Positions 48,901-57,709 of a stretch of DNA of 64,000 bases are shown here, one piece after another. The stretch is from Membranipora membranacea (taxonomy: Eukaryota > Bryozoa > Gymnolaemata > Cheilostomatida > Membraniporidae): NCBI GenBank assembly GCA_914767715.1, contig OU612075.1, forward strand, positions 8,804,001 through 8,868,000. Direction: 5' to 3'. The notes under the pieces were generated by a model that ran no database searches, was not told the origin of the DNA, and worked only from the letters and a program-made list of their open reading frames with translations. How positions within the stretch are numbered: the first letter of the stretch is position 1; every line of letters starts with the position of its first letter. Both the position numbers and the translations under genes were made by a program.

Positions 48901-51900
48901 TTCTTCTAAATGAAACCCTGTGGCTGTTTCAACCAGAAAGGACAGCTGAAGCTTTACAAGCTTTACAGTTTTGACTATTGGTCACTCATTTTATACTTGA
49001 TTCTAACCAACCATGAAAGGTCCATGAAGTTATCCTGGCGCTGTCATCATCGAGTACAAACATCCTCTGACCTTCTACTGCTATACCGACTGGCTACAAC
49101 AACAAACACAGCAAATAACCGAAATATAATCATATATATCATTATAATATATTATACAATATAATACATAACCTTATATAACAGAGTTATAATTTAATAT
49201 GCCCCATATGTTTCATACGGTTATGTTTTATATCCTCTGATCTGTCTTGGCATTGGCTTTTTCACACCAACCCACCCACCCCCTACCCACCCACCCGCCA
49301 ATCATATCAGAGCCAACACTTAGACTATAGGTGCCTGGCTCTAAAATGATCTGGTCTGTGTATAATTATCAAGACCCAAAATATGATTGATATTGTGCAA
49401 AACTATCATTAAGACTATCGTAATTTATAAAAAAAGACCCTTAGTATAAAAACTTGTTTATAAATTATTAAGTTGAGGTAAAAAATACACACACCCTGTA
49501 TAGATTGCAATTTGAAGGATTTGATTGGTTAAAGGGGGTAATGGTGCCATTGACAGGATCACAGACTGTAGCGGTAAATATTGGGGGTGTTTGAGGAGTC
49601 CCCCGTAGCAGTCTTAGCACATGGTTCTCAGTGTCGGCATAAACATGTATACCATCAAGAAGATATGCCATAGTACCTTCTGGCTCTAGGTTTTCAAGAG
49701 GCCTGTAAGATATCAAGTATTTCACAAATTGGAAAAAACAACAGAGAAAATACAAATATATGTTGTATAAAATTTATATAACAGGCTCAAAACTGTAGTG
49801 TTCTTAATCTTAAATCGAGTTTTCTGCACATGGGTTGATATACACCACACCGCGTCAAATCAACTCACAAAGTCAAGTCTTTTAAATTTACATGACACAA
49901 TGACACAGTGATGACTTTATCGCATTTCTTGGAAACGTTCAAATAAAGTGATCAGCATTACAGATGATTGCGAATATACCACTCAAATGATGCAACCTCT
50001 CAGTATTTGATACTCAAATCGTTCTATCGAAATGATACCACTCACCTCAAACTGTTTTGACCAATTTTAGCTTTATAATCCATTGGAATTACATATTATC
50101 CATTGAAATAGTTCATATAATTCCATAGGGAAATATTTTTTCTTCTTAAAAATGATTATGATGCCAATGAAAGTAAAAAAGATCTTAGGGGGAGGGCTTC
50201 CCTACTTTTGAAGCACCTCTTGACACAATAATAATCAGACTACTTACGGAGCGAAGGCTGTGCTGTTGTCTTTAAGGTCACCATCATTAGGTCCTGATGT
50301 ACTGTTGACAGATGCATTACCGTACCATTCCTTTTCAGCAGTGTCCAGATTGTAATTTTCCTATCGAATCAATTGAGTGGATACAGTGAACAGAGTTTAT
50401 AGAGATAATCTACAGGACTGGATATCTCTAATGACATAAATTCTGCTCTAAGATCTAAAAATTTGAGCTGGACTTTTGTATGGCTCAAAGCTCATATAGA
50501 GAGGACTTTAATCTCAGGGTTTGACATTTATCAACTAAGTGTTGTCATTGATTAGTACCTCTAGTGTAATTGCAAAGGCAAAGCACAGTTAAACTGTCTC
50601 AATCAATTTGGTTTATTGAGGTCACTCCCAGATTTATCGAATTATTTTCTGCAAATATTTTGCCTTAGAGGAGAGAATTCTGAGATATATGTCCCAATTA
50701 TACTGAGATTATACTGAGATATATAACCAATAATACTGAGATATATGTCCCAATAAACTGGTGATAAAACTTCAATGCGGCACCTTGGTCAATATAGAAC
50801 CGACATTTCAAGTCTGGCATTGCTCCAGAAATGTTGGTTCTGTATTGACCGAGGTGCTGCATTGAAGTTTTATCACCAGTTTATCTTTTGCCATCTCATA
50901 TATGGTATACATTAGCCCTGTTCACATGGCCACGGGTTTTGGCCAAGTGAACAGGGCTAGGGATAGGGCTAGGTATACATCTCTATTACAATATGTCTCC
51001 ATCTTATCTAACAAATCCCATTTTCATCCTCCAGAAAAGAGCCTTCAGGCTTATAGCAAATACAAATGTTCCAATATACCTGAATCCAACTCGGCATTTA
51101 TGTATAGAATTGAATCTTTTAACATTGTCAGATCTCGCCTTTCATTTTTCCTGTTTTTTGCTATAAAATACTTCATGGTCTAAGCCCAAGCTATATAATC
51201 AATGATTTTTCGTACACTGGACATTGCTTTTGTTTTCCTGATACCCACATCTTACATTCACCCAAAATCTGTTTGATTCATATGACTACTTCTTTTAACA
51301 ACCTTCATCAACATCTTTGTTCATCAACAACTCTACGTACATTTAAATTTGCATTGTCGAAACATCTGTTTTCATTGAATTGAGTTTTATTCCCTTGATT
51401 TTTTTGGTTTCTTTGCACATCAGGGAGAACATCTTCGGATCAATGAACTAAAGGTTTAGTTCATTGTTCGGATGATGGTTGTTGCAATAAAAAATGTATG
51501 TAATTGGTGGCTAATAGATATCTTTTGGATATAGATAGTTCGTTGAATCATGTTGATATGTAAAACACAGTATCATTCCATCATAATTTTTTTAAAATCA
51601 GTGTTTTATGTTCCTTAGACACCAGAAAAATAGCTCATGTTTGAAAACTAGACTGGGGTAAAAAATGAGTCACCACATGCCAAACTTATTGATCAACAAC
51701 TGCAAGCCATCAAAGCAGTAACATCACGGATATCAATACATTGCAACTTTGGGTATGACAAGCCTGCTTTTAACAGGTTCCAAAAATCAGGACCGGGTCG
51801 GGTTTTCTAATTTTAGTCTATTTGACTGACTATTGTTATCAAATCTAGAAAGATAAATTCCTCATTACTCACAAGACGAAACTCCCCTCCTTCTTCACAT

Positions 51901-54900
51901 TGCTCCTGGACATATATGTAACGGTCTTGGATTGTCAGTCCCTGCACGTGTAATCGAGTACCAATATTGGCAAATAAACTAATAGTCCCATTGTCCAGAT
52001 CTACCTACAGATGTAAAAGACAAACATGAAATTATTTAGCACAACACAATGGATGAAAGCTATAGTAGATATTAACTGTGATAAAAAATATGCCAACAAT
52101 CATATTTTCCAAAACATTTCCCATATTTTTCTGGGGACCATGCTCTGAAATTGGAGCATTTCACGAAGATTGATATCTCATAGATCTACAAAGAGGGCAC
52201 AACTTTTGTGGTTGAAAAAATTTTCATTCTACAGTAAAGCTAATAGTTTCAACTGCGTTCATAGGCTTTTAAAAGGTTGCAACAGTGATTTTAATGAGAC
52301 CTTCATCATCGCTACTATGGCTTTAAAGTGACCTGTTCAAATACTGACAAAACATACTTGATACGCAAATTCAGCATTATAATACTATTCATCCCCCTCA
52401 AACACTTGGTAGAAGGGCAAGGGAATATATAGGGTATAACCCAACACAGGCTTTTGAAGCTTACCAAGCTTTGTGGAGATGGTTAGCTTTCAAAAAGCGA
52501 CCGAAACAAACAGAATGATATATGGGGAACATGTCCATCATCATTTGAATTTGCACCACTTTCAGTTTGTTTAAAACATAACAGATTTGAGTCTCTGGGT
52601 GACCAAAAAAGTATACTTTAAATAAGGTGACCAACCCAAGATATTGTGAAAGCTGCTTTCTTTTTGAGAAGCGAATTTCCCCGGCAATATCTTTGTATTA
52701 TGCTGGATATTTAGATATTAGATTAAGATTTGCAATGACTTAATTTGATTATAGGTAATTGTTCACCATCCTCAGTATGTAGTCACGCGAATCTGGGTCC
52801 AGATCTGCATAGTACAATCGATCAGTACTTGGATCACAAGTCATAGAATGTATCTCATTTATAGTTGCAGACCATGTGCCATCTCTTATCTCATTGTTGG
52901 CTGAAAATTGAGTTATGAGTTATACATTGTGCTAAAGTCTTTGTGTATGACTTGATTGTTCAATGATTACGGTGTATACAAACAAGAGTAACATAGTGGA
53001 TTTAAACCTAGTAAGAAGTAGAATGATTAGGTTCTATCCTAACTTCCTTAGGTTAGTCTCATATAACAAAAGAAGCAATCAGGTACCTAAATTGATTTAA
53101 ACAAAACTGTGTTCTTCCCTGAGCCAGCCTATCATTTCAACAGAACTGGGAGGAAAACTTTTTGTAGTTTTTTATTCTTATGTGTGCTCACTCCACAGTC
53201 AACATTCAATTAAGACAAATCTGTCCAAAATATCATTTGGATTTCACATACTGCTTAAACAGAAACCCGCAAGAAAACTGGGATCAAGTCTCGAATCAGC
53301 TTCGTCGTAGTTTCTCCGAAGGATACATTTACTTTGTAATGCAGTTATATAATAATGAGGATGGTCCGCGCCACAGTGGGTCACTTGTTCCAGCAACCCT
53401 TCATTGCTTCCTACATCAAAGAAATCAATAGAACTTCTACATCATGCTATGGCTGGCGTTTATTTTATATAGATAAACTATTACTGGTACAAAACTTCTG
53501 ACATAAAAAATATTACAGTTGCACAAGAACTAGGAAATTAACCTTTGCCTTCTTATGAAAACTGATAGCATTGGCCTCCTCGATTTCTTTTTTCTTTATT
53601 TTATATATGTCATAGGTAAAAAGGCGTCAATCGATTTCGGGGCTCAAATGGCTGTGAGTGATATATGTTCCTGACTGATATCAATTAACCTGGGTGAGTA
53701 AATGTTACCTAGAGTTTAGTTTTAGCTAGCACTTCATTTTGGCTAGCTGAGGCAGTACACACTGATTTCGAGATTACACTATTAGTATGTGTATCTCTGA
53801 TCGATATTGAGCACCTACATTTGGCTGAAAGAGAGGACAATTTTAATTTTATCAAACAGACATGATCGAAACAGAATTACCTAGCTCTGCATTATTAGTT
53901 CTCTCTTCTGAGCTTAGGCTGGCAATACACAGTTCCGATGTCACTTTTCTCGTCAAAAACATGTGCTAAATGCTCTTCTAAAACTGTTAAAAGGTGATAT
54001 CAGATTTTCTAAATATAAATTAGAATATTTTAACAAAGAATGAGAAAATGATATGTGTTTATCCAAAAGTTTGGGTAATCATCCATACGTCTCCTAAATA
54101 CTGAATTTCAGCTGCACTCAAGCTAAATGAATTAATTCACTCTCTATTGATCAGAGATATACATGCAATAGTATATCACGTCATCAGTGTGGAGGCGGTA
54201 GTCTATATAAAGGAAGGTTGAGTAAAGGTTAGTTAGCCTACATTACTCTTCTATTGTAGCAGCTTCTGGGGTAAAAAATATAACGGTTACACAAGAACTA
54301 AGAAATTAACCTGTGTCGTCTTTTTAAAACTGGTAGCATTGTCCTCCCTCCTCTTAATGATTGGTGAATAGGCCGAAATCCACTTTGGGGCTCAAATGGC
54401 TGTAAACGATATGATTTCCTTTCTGATATCAAAAAACCTAGAGGAGTAAAAGTTAATTCTAGCAAGTGTTAGCTAGCACTTGATTTTGCTAGCCGAGGGG
54501 GGGGGGAGTCTACGCCAGTGAGCCTACATAACTCCTCTTTTGTAGCACACAAATCAGACAACCAGTACAAATCAGACTAACAGACATAAATTAGATTATC
54601 TGATCCCTACCAAGTGTAAAACAGGGACTGACCAATGAACTCATTCATTCATTGGACTGACAATTACCTTATTTTACTTACTTTTTCCTTTAATAATAAC
54701 CTCGTACAGGGTGAGTAGACATCGTATTCCCCTTATGATGCAGTGAAACCATAACCTCTTGCATCGAAACGGAAATCTACCCATCGACAGCCTATATGGT
54801 TCCTGGTAAGCACTTCGGGAGTATCTTCCTCTAAGCACAGTATCAGATGACATCGAGCCACCCGTAAAAAAGCTGTAAATGTCTACACGCTCATCCTCCC

Positions 54901-57709
54901 CATCTGAAAATGTCAAAAAAGGTAGTGGTATGTTAGCAGGCCCGTAGTTTTAGGGGAGGCAGGGACGCTCTGCCTCCCCTAGAATGTTCAATAGAATGGC
55001 CTAAAAATGCTATAATTGAATATTCCAGGTCAGAATCAGCTCAATGATAGTTTGTCTGACCGCAAAATCTGAAGAGGAAAAGCTGCTTTAACACTTACAG
55101 TTTTGCGACTGATGTGCATTAGATTCCATAGTGATTTCATCTATGGTGTGGATGGAGTGTAACTCCAAAGTCATCTCCGGTAAAGTAGAGTGGACATCCT
55201 CCAAAGCAATTATAGGAGCATATGACCACCTCCACATCTGGTAAGTATCTGATGGAGCTTCGTCCTCTCCATAATAAAGTTTGCTTTCTGGTACCCCATT
55301 CAGGACTGTACCCTCTTTTAGGAACGTCACTGTGAAAAGTATCAGTGTTATTTACTATGGATTCATTGATTTCATGCTGCAGGGTTGTTGTCCATTGCCT
55401 AGTGTTCACATTAGTATATATTGTAAGCTGTTTAATGAATATAGACGATACAACCAGTACTGTTATCTGGCCACCCATTTCAACTGGTTTCTATCCCAAC
55501 CAGATAGGTTTGTGACGGCAGTCGGAATGCTTTGTTACCATGGACATTGATCTTACAAAAATATTGTAACGTCATTGAATAACATTCTAATGACGTTGGG
55601 TAACATCATTCGATAGCTGTGAATCAATAACATTTGAAATAACATGACCATAACGTTAAAACTTGGCCACAGTTTTCGCAACTATAACATCACATGAATG
55701 TGCTCTGACGAGAAATCTTGAAGGTTGCATCAACTGGTAGGCTTATAGGAATGTCGGCTGTTTGCTGGGAACCAGATAGAAGACTGAAAATATAATACGT
55801 AAGCCAGAAAATGACAACCAAAAGAAAACTGAATATATGTATACAAGCAGCCAAATAAAGCTTTGTAGGGGGTGTTCAATTTGTCAAGCTCAAAGTACAG
55901 GGTGTTCAATGTAAAATTTCAAAGTTCAATTTGCACTTTGGTTATTGAAAACTGCAATCAATCATTCAGAAACAGGCTGGAAAATTGAGGCTGAATATTG
56001 CTTGGGTAAATTGTCAGTAAAACCTTGCGAAATTTGTTATATCCATAGACTTAATTAATAATATTATCAAGTGTATGGTTATATCTGATCCTTCTTTCCT
56101 AAGATGAATGAGACATCACAGGTCTGTTTCCAAATCTATTCATTGCTTCACAAGAACGAAATAGACTGATTGTAAGGAATAGACTCCTCAGCAAACCTCG
56201 GAATAATATATCACTGTCGAGGGTTTGCAATCGCTTTCCTGAGAAGTTTGATGATATTTCAATATTTAAACTTGGTCCATGGGACTGGAAGGTGGCCGAG
56301 AGCAGGCTAGGAAGTTCACTTCTTATACATCAGCAAAATTAAAGATCTCAACTGACAAGTGCTAACTCACCTCGAAAGATATCGTTGTAGTCAGTGAAAT
56401 TTTCACCGGTTAAATTGTTTGGGACAGAAATTATGTTGCTTGGTTTATCCACAGGGAACAATATTGTATTGTCCTTAGCAACTATCCATATTTTGTCCGG
56501 GAATGCTGGAGGTATGCTCATGGAATAGGCTGTAATATCTAGCGATGATAAATTCCCAACAACATTCTGGGGAGTCAGTTTTATGTTGCTGTGTCCAAAA
56601 ATAACTTCCGACTGAACCATCTGCTCACTGCAAAGATATGAAAACAAGTGACCTAAGGACAAACATGACTAAATCATATCACAGCTAGAAAAAGCTATGA
56701 GATTAGTGAACTGTCGTTTGAAAGCCCGAGACAATATAATTCAAACTTGAGCGATTATAAAAGTGAAAGCCATTACATAACATCACAATTTGGTTCAGCG
56801 AAGGCTAATTTCTGTCTGACAATGACATAATGCATTTGCATTAAACAGAACTCTCCAATTCATGCAGCAACCACTATTTTGATTTTTAATCTCTGGCAAA
56901 GTTAATATGAGATGCGATTAGCAGTTTTATATTTTTGATGGATCAAAACTGGAAATTTTCTGGCTCTAATGATTTGTATTTACAAAGACACAGTCCCTTC
57001 ATTTCATTTCAGTTACTAACAGTTTCTCTAATTACCCATCACAAACCTCAGTTTCACTGAGCATATGGCTGTTGCGAACATTCCTCCACCCCCGGACTTC
57101 TCAAATCCCTGAATTTTTCACTGTCTGGATGCAGAAAGGCCTAGTCAATGAGACTGTTGGTACTGCCTTAAACATAATATTCATTAACAGTGCGCCACCT
57201 GCACTGCCAGCAGTTGTCATCCTAAAGATGACTGTAGATTGACAACAGAAGTATAATATATACTTTTATTGTCAATCTACAGTGAACATGTTTCCCAACT
57301 TGAACTAGACATTCGTTCTGACCGTATGTCCTGATGTGATACATTCATTTGGACAGGTACCCCACTATCACTTAGCTGGGCGTTGACCATTCATAAATTC
57401 ATAAATGTCAGGGTCTAACTTTGGAAAGGGTTGTTTAAGACGGTTGCATAATAATGAGGAGGGGTTGTAACAACAGCTTTCAGATGTCATTATTATTTCA
57501 GTTTTCCAATTGCCAACTTCTCATATAGCTCCATCTAAAATCCTACTGTCATACGCCTTTCTGGTGGGTTCCCTTGTCGAATAAGTTCTAGTATATAAAG
57601 GGCTAATTATGTAACCAATTGATCTATGTCATACTCAAAATATGTGTGAGACTTACCAGAAGATACAGTATATGAGGATGAAAACAATCTCAAACCCATG
57701 TTCATGCAT
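18688..57709 (-). CDS. Gene B: complete 55-exon giant single-pass membrane protein, 3,125 aa
   Basis: Complete gene from ATG (57707-57709) to TAA (18688-18690). All 55 exons join in phase and sum to 9,378 nt, an exact multiple of three with no internal stop. Approximate residues: signal peptide 1-18; unrecognised N-region 18-254; propeller-like 255-530; modules M1 531-792, M2 802-1063, M3 1072-1333, M4 1342-1601, M5 1611-1872, M6 1882-2143, with short linkers between; EGF 2159-2195; Thr-rich stalk and Ser/Ala/Thr region to about 2610; Cys-rich units to 2998; transmembrane 3009-3032; tail to 3125. The FN3/propeller mix recalls ROS1/sevenless or SorLA in part list only; there is no kinase and no VPS10 motif. 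The likely role is a cell-surface adhesion or recognition receptor, which is inference. Confidence 0.82.
19430..19565 (-). CDS. Gene B transmembrane exon
   Basis: The 136-nt exon encodes a short Lys/Pro-rich juxtamembrane stretch (PPAKKPS), then about 24 uncharged residues starting WIVGVAVGSGVALL and ending GGVIYG, then CRRFH. The positive residues after the helix mark the cytoplasmic side, giving a type I protein with the C-terminus inside. The acceptor is TTTTGCAAAG; the donor GTAAGA is in phase 2, matched by the next exon. Confidence 0.8.
19670..19770. mobile_element. Hairpin MITE-like element upstream of the transmembrane exon
   Basis: Arms of about 42 bp beginning GCTCAGACGG and ending CCGTCTGAGC, with CATTACATTATCAA repeated in reverse near the loop. 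Confidence 0.65.
20023..20028 (-). other. Possible 6-nt microexon
   Basis: Minus-strand TTTTACAG/ATTCAG/GTAAAC has a good acceptor and donor six bases apart, between exon 53 and the transmembrane exon. Including it adds two residues and keeps the frame; leaving it out is also in frame. It is only a candidate and is not counted in the 3,125 residues. Confidence 0.25.
20225..20325 (+). repeat. Dispersed repeat R1, copy 1
   Basis: About 100 bp matching 54943-55044: CTGCCTCCCCTAGAATG, TCAATAGA(G/A)TGGCCTAAAA, TTGAATATT. It starts with a small palindrome around TAGGGGAGGC. Confidence 0.65.
20544..21810 (-). CDS. Gene B exons 51-53: second Cys-rich three-exon unit, shortened
   Basis: Exons 21721-21810 (90 nt), 21215-21397 (183 nt) and 20544-20726 (183 nt). 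They repeat exons 48-50: CPYIWMLCEKDK, GFCYCPYG, then QQDCDWMSG and STCQCLD. Exon 53 is 96 nt shorter than exon 50 and stops after GLCGAFEE, lacking the terminal EGF-like part. It leads directly to the juxtamembrane exon. Confidence 0.72.
22373..22535. repeat. AT-rich 15-16 bp minisatellite
   Basis: About ten degenerate units of the type ACATATATCGCAATAC, just downstream of gene B exon 50. Confidence 0.65.
22577..23597 (-). CDS. Gene B exons 48-50: first Cys-rich three-exon unit
   Basis: Exons 23508-23597 (90 nt), 23083-23274 (192 nt) and 22577-22855 (279 nt), all phase 1. Exon 48: KCHPNPCSFPWMICERDK. Exon 49: CHEMGFCYCPSGKV, which recalls EB-module or EGF-like Cys spacing. Exon 50: QQDCDWLSDG, STCQCKD, then an EGF-like end (KCQPFGACHK, CRCPDG, DCTTYG) that matches the last 40 residues of exon 47. 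The unit is therefore the second of a tandem series that begins at the end of the mucin exon. Confidence 0.72.
24049..28749 (-). CDS. Gene B exons 46-47: split EGF domain and mucin-like Thr/Ser stalk
   Basis: Exon 46 (28687-28749) ends NCTTCEK; exon 47 (24049-25533, 1,485 nt) begins YVICLNDGIC, then CRC and YFGDLCE. Joined in phase 1 they supply six Cys in EGF spacing, with the first Cys from exon 46, which supports this 3.15-kb intron. After the EGF the exon turns into roughly 160 residues dominated by Thr with scattered Pro, Lys, Ala and Ile, then about 230 residues rich in Ser, Ala, Thr and Asn with degenerate repeats of the type ASxNASSTT, then a Cys-rich end (CMTFAKCHNE, ACACPG, ECTGYG). 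A heavily O-glycosylated stalk is the likely role. Confidence 0.78.
24966..25438 (-). repeat. Thr-codon low-complexity tract (mucin stalk)
   Basis: About 470 bp of degenerate trinucleotide repeat, mostly ACA/ACC/ACT codons on the minus strand and GTT/GTG on the plus strand, within exon 47. It is likely to vary in length between alleles. Confidence 0.85.
26794..26832 (-). mobile_element. Possible Gypsy Pol remnant (ADTLSRAY motif)
   Basis: The minus strand reads NLYTADTLSRAY, a phrase typical of the RNase H end of K02A2.6-like Gypsy polyproteins. Flanking residues do not match, so only a very short piece remains, or the match is chance. Confidence 0.3.
27514..27803 (-). mobile_element. Gypsy-like retrotransposon Gag fragment (zinc knuckle)
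   Basis: The minus strand reads YCGHLHANGKCSTYGNTC then SHYARKC, which matches the C-x2-H-x4-GKC-x-x-YG-x-x-C ... H-(F/Y)-A-(R/K)-x-C signature common in invertebrate Ty3/Gypsy Gag proteins, with the middle C-G-K part missing. Frames upstream are broken, so it is a dead fragment. Confidence 0.5.
28958..32371 (-). CDS. Gene B module 6 (exons 41-45), divergent
   Basis: Exons 32207-32371, 31641-31769, 30378-30547, 29681-29810 and 28958-29149. Exon lengths and phases match the module template, but the sequence has drifted. The first exon keeps its four Cys, the third keeps one (SLQCQI), the fourth has lost its Cys (starts MYYGV instead of MIGC), and the fifth keeps only the first Cys (IMCQFKW), lacking the CLVHD and HC cysteines. 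No stop or frameshift, so it looks like a diverged but coding domain next to the stalk. Confidence 0.7.
32724..35447 (-). CDS. Gene B module 5 (exons 35-39) plus linker exon 40
   Basis: Exons 35280-35447, 35009-35137, 34491-34657, 33756-33885, 33362-33553 and linker 32724-32750 (AQKQAGPCV). It is close to module 2 in sub-type (NSTVPADIDHTLW, TPYPMANMTPVV). All ten module Cys are present. Introns are AT-rich and carry no obvious element beyond simple sequence. Confidence 0.77.
35992..39101 (-). CDS. Gene B module 4 (exons 29-33) plus linker exon 34
   Basis: Exons 38934-39101, 38235-38363, 37455-37621, 37018-37141, 36409-36600 and linker 35992-36018 (AQQQPGSCT). This module has DLHEM, PHPVANMSPVV and MYPS, the same sub-type as gene A's second module. 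The fourth exon is two codons shorter than in other modules. A near-perfect 37-bp-stem hairpin lies in the intron upstream of exon 31. Confidence 0.77.
37745..37820. mobile_element. Near-perfect hairpin, 37-bp stem
   Basis: Arms ATTTAATTTTCTAAGTGGTA... and its near-complement, meeting at a tiny AT loop. In the intron upstream of gene B exon 31. Confidence 0.65.
39190..39615. repeat. AATAAT/AAATAA-rich simple sequence
   Basis: More than 400 bp of A/T-dominated, imperfect AAT-type repeat in the intron between gene B exons 28 and 29. Nothing else is seen. Confidence 0.7.
39627..43186 (-). CDS. Gene B module 3 (exons 23-27) plus linker exon 28
   Basis: Exons 43019-43186, 42612-42740, 41871-42037, 40939-41068, 40347-40538 and a 24-nt linker at 39627-39650 (DRPTDPCN). 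The exon 27 donor is a clean TGTG/GTAAGA, which fixes the phase for all the homologous fifth exons whose donor is the weaker GTCAGT. Module Cys pattern intact. A 280-bp TIR element lies in the intron between exons 25 and 26. Confidence 0.77.
41399..41678. mobile_element. TIR element of about 280 bp with inner palindrome
   Basis: Ends AAGCCTGGTACCCATCAA and TTGGTGGGTACAAGGCTT. Inside, 41526-41559 is a perfect 16-bp-arm palindrome (CGCACGAAAGTAGAAT and complement, 2-bp spacer). No coding capacity. Confidence 0.7.
43573..45828 (-). CDS. Gene B module 2 (exons 17-21) plus linker exon 22
   Basis: Exons 45661-45828, 45359-45487, 44822-44988, 44475-44604, 44110-44301 and a 24-nt linker at 43573-43596 (AQLVSLCK). 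Signatures are WLSAGPCFTNFTLFTC, LLLNDAKLNGS, VMCEMITPYPMANMTPVV, MIGC, FCGMEW and DCLVHDAM. Ten cysteines per module-plus-linker is the family norm: four in the first exon, one each in the third and fourth, three in the fifth and one in the linker. A SINE sits just downstream of exon 21. Confidence 0.78.
43798..44052 (+). mobile_element. tRNA-derived SINE, copy 2
   Basis: Same family as copy 1: box A at 43810-43821, box B GGTTTGGATCC at 43864-43874, and the same body. It ends about 57 bp before the gene B exon 21 donor side. Confidence 0.75.
46187..48674 (-). CDS. Gene B module 1 (exons 11-15) plus linker exon 16
   Basis: Exons 48507-48674, 48120-48245, 47552-47718, 47054-47186, 46456-46647 and linker 46187-46213. 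Module 1 is the most divergent of the first five: exon 11 reads as an FN3-type start (LSWDV, CYGYEVKICY) and exon 12 as its second half (DDVQKRITVTHL). Exons 13-15 keep the family Cys (VTCIMTTPHP, IIGC, FCGMEW, SGCLIHD). The linker encodes AQQQPSPCI, identical to gene A's. It directly follows the propeller region. Confidence 0.75.
49012..53410 (-). CDS. Gene B exons 5-10: LDLR class B-like propeller region
   Basis: Exons 53252-53410, 52767-52900, 51873-52004, 50248-50360, 49495-49702 and 49012-49093. Blade-like motifs include STDRLYYADLD in exon 6, HVQGLTIQDRYIYVQ in exon 7, HVYADTENHVLRLL in exon 9 and QRMFVLDDD in exon 10. Spacing and the aromatic-aromatic-x-Asp pattern fit YWTD repeats. 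Exon 8 is Asn/Asp-rich and probably a surface loop. The exon 9 donor is GTGTGT. Exons 5 and 6 are almost identical to gene C's copies but clearly different from gene A's. Confidence 0.68.
49271..49296 (-). repeat. G-rich run on minus strand (possible G-quadruplex)
   Basis: Six C-tracts of at least three bases with 1-2 nt spacers on the plus strand, so the minus strand, which is the transcript strand of gene B, carries GGG tracts. In the intron between exons 9 and 10. Confidence 0.55.
50754..50883. mobile_element. Long hairpin element, 55-bp arms
   Basis: TAAACTGGTGATAAAACTTC at the left and its complement at the right, arms about 55 bp with a few mismatches and an 18-bp loop. In gene B intron 7. 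Confidence 0.7.
50913..50971. mobile_element. MITE family T9, copy 1 (9-bp target duplication)
   Basis: Starts TAGCCCTGTTCACATGGCCA and carries the complement near its end; flanked by identical 9-bp repeats GGTATACAT (50904-50912 and 50972-50980). Confidence 0.7.
53503..54510. repeat. Direct duplication flanking the intron 4 TIR element
   Basis: 53503-53755 and 54260-54505 are similar in the same orientation (CACAAGAACTA, GAAATTAACCT, GGGGCTCAAATGGCTGT, GCTAGCACTT). The start of this sequence recurs at 63905-64000 in gene C. Confidence 0.55.
53757..54192. mobile_element. TIR element in gene B intron 4
   Basis: Arms of about 48 bp (ACACTGATTTCGAG... and ...TCATCAGTGTGG) with internal GTATCTCTGATCGAT and its complement. 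Related to the element in gene A intron 4. Confidence 0.5.
54682..57709 (-). CDS. Gene B exons 1-4: signal peptide and unrecognised N-terminal region
   Basis: Exons 57657-57709, 56371-56627, 55099-55329 and 54682-54903. Exon 1 encodes MHEHGFEIVFILIYCIF, a signal peptide nearly identical to gene A's, cut by a GTAAGT donor in phase 2. Exon 2 is the same length as in gene A (257 nt) and highly similar (VQSEVIFGHSNIKLTP). Exons 3 and 4 are one and three codons shorter than in gene A. Exon 4 again ends in a Cys-rich strand and LTLYEVIIKGK. The fold is not recognised; a galactose-binding-like sandwich is one possibility. Confidence 0.75.
54943..55044 (+). repeat. Dispersed repeat R1, copy 2
   Basis: Second copy of R1 in gene B intron 3, same orientation as copy 1, with a better preserved 5' palindrome. 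Confidence 0.65.
57231..57283. repeat. Short hairpin
   Basis: ACTGTAGATTGACAA and TTGTCAATCTACAGT, a perfect 15-bp inverted repeat with a 23-bp loop, in gene B intron 1. Confidence 0.6.

Noticed and set aside
18688-57709. Split of gene B into several shorter genes
   Set aside because: No internal signal-peptide start or stop codon was found at any block border, and all 55 exons join in phase to an exact multiple of three.
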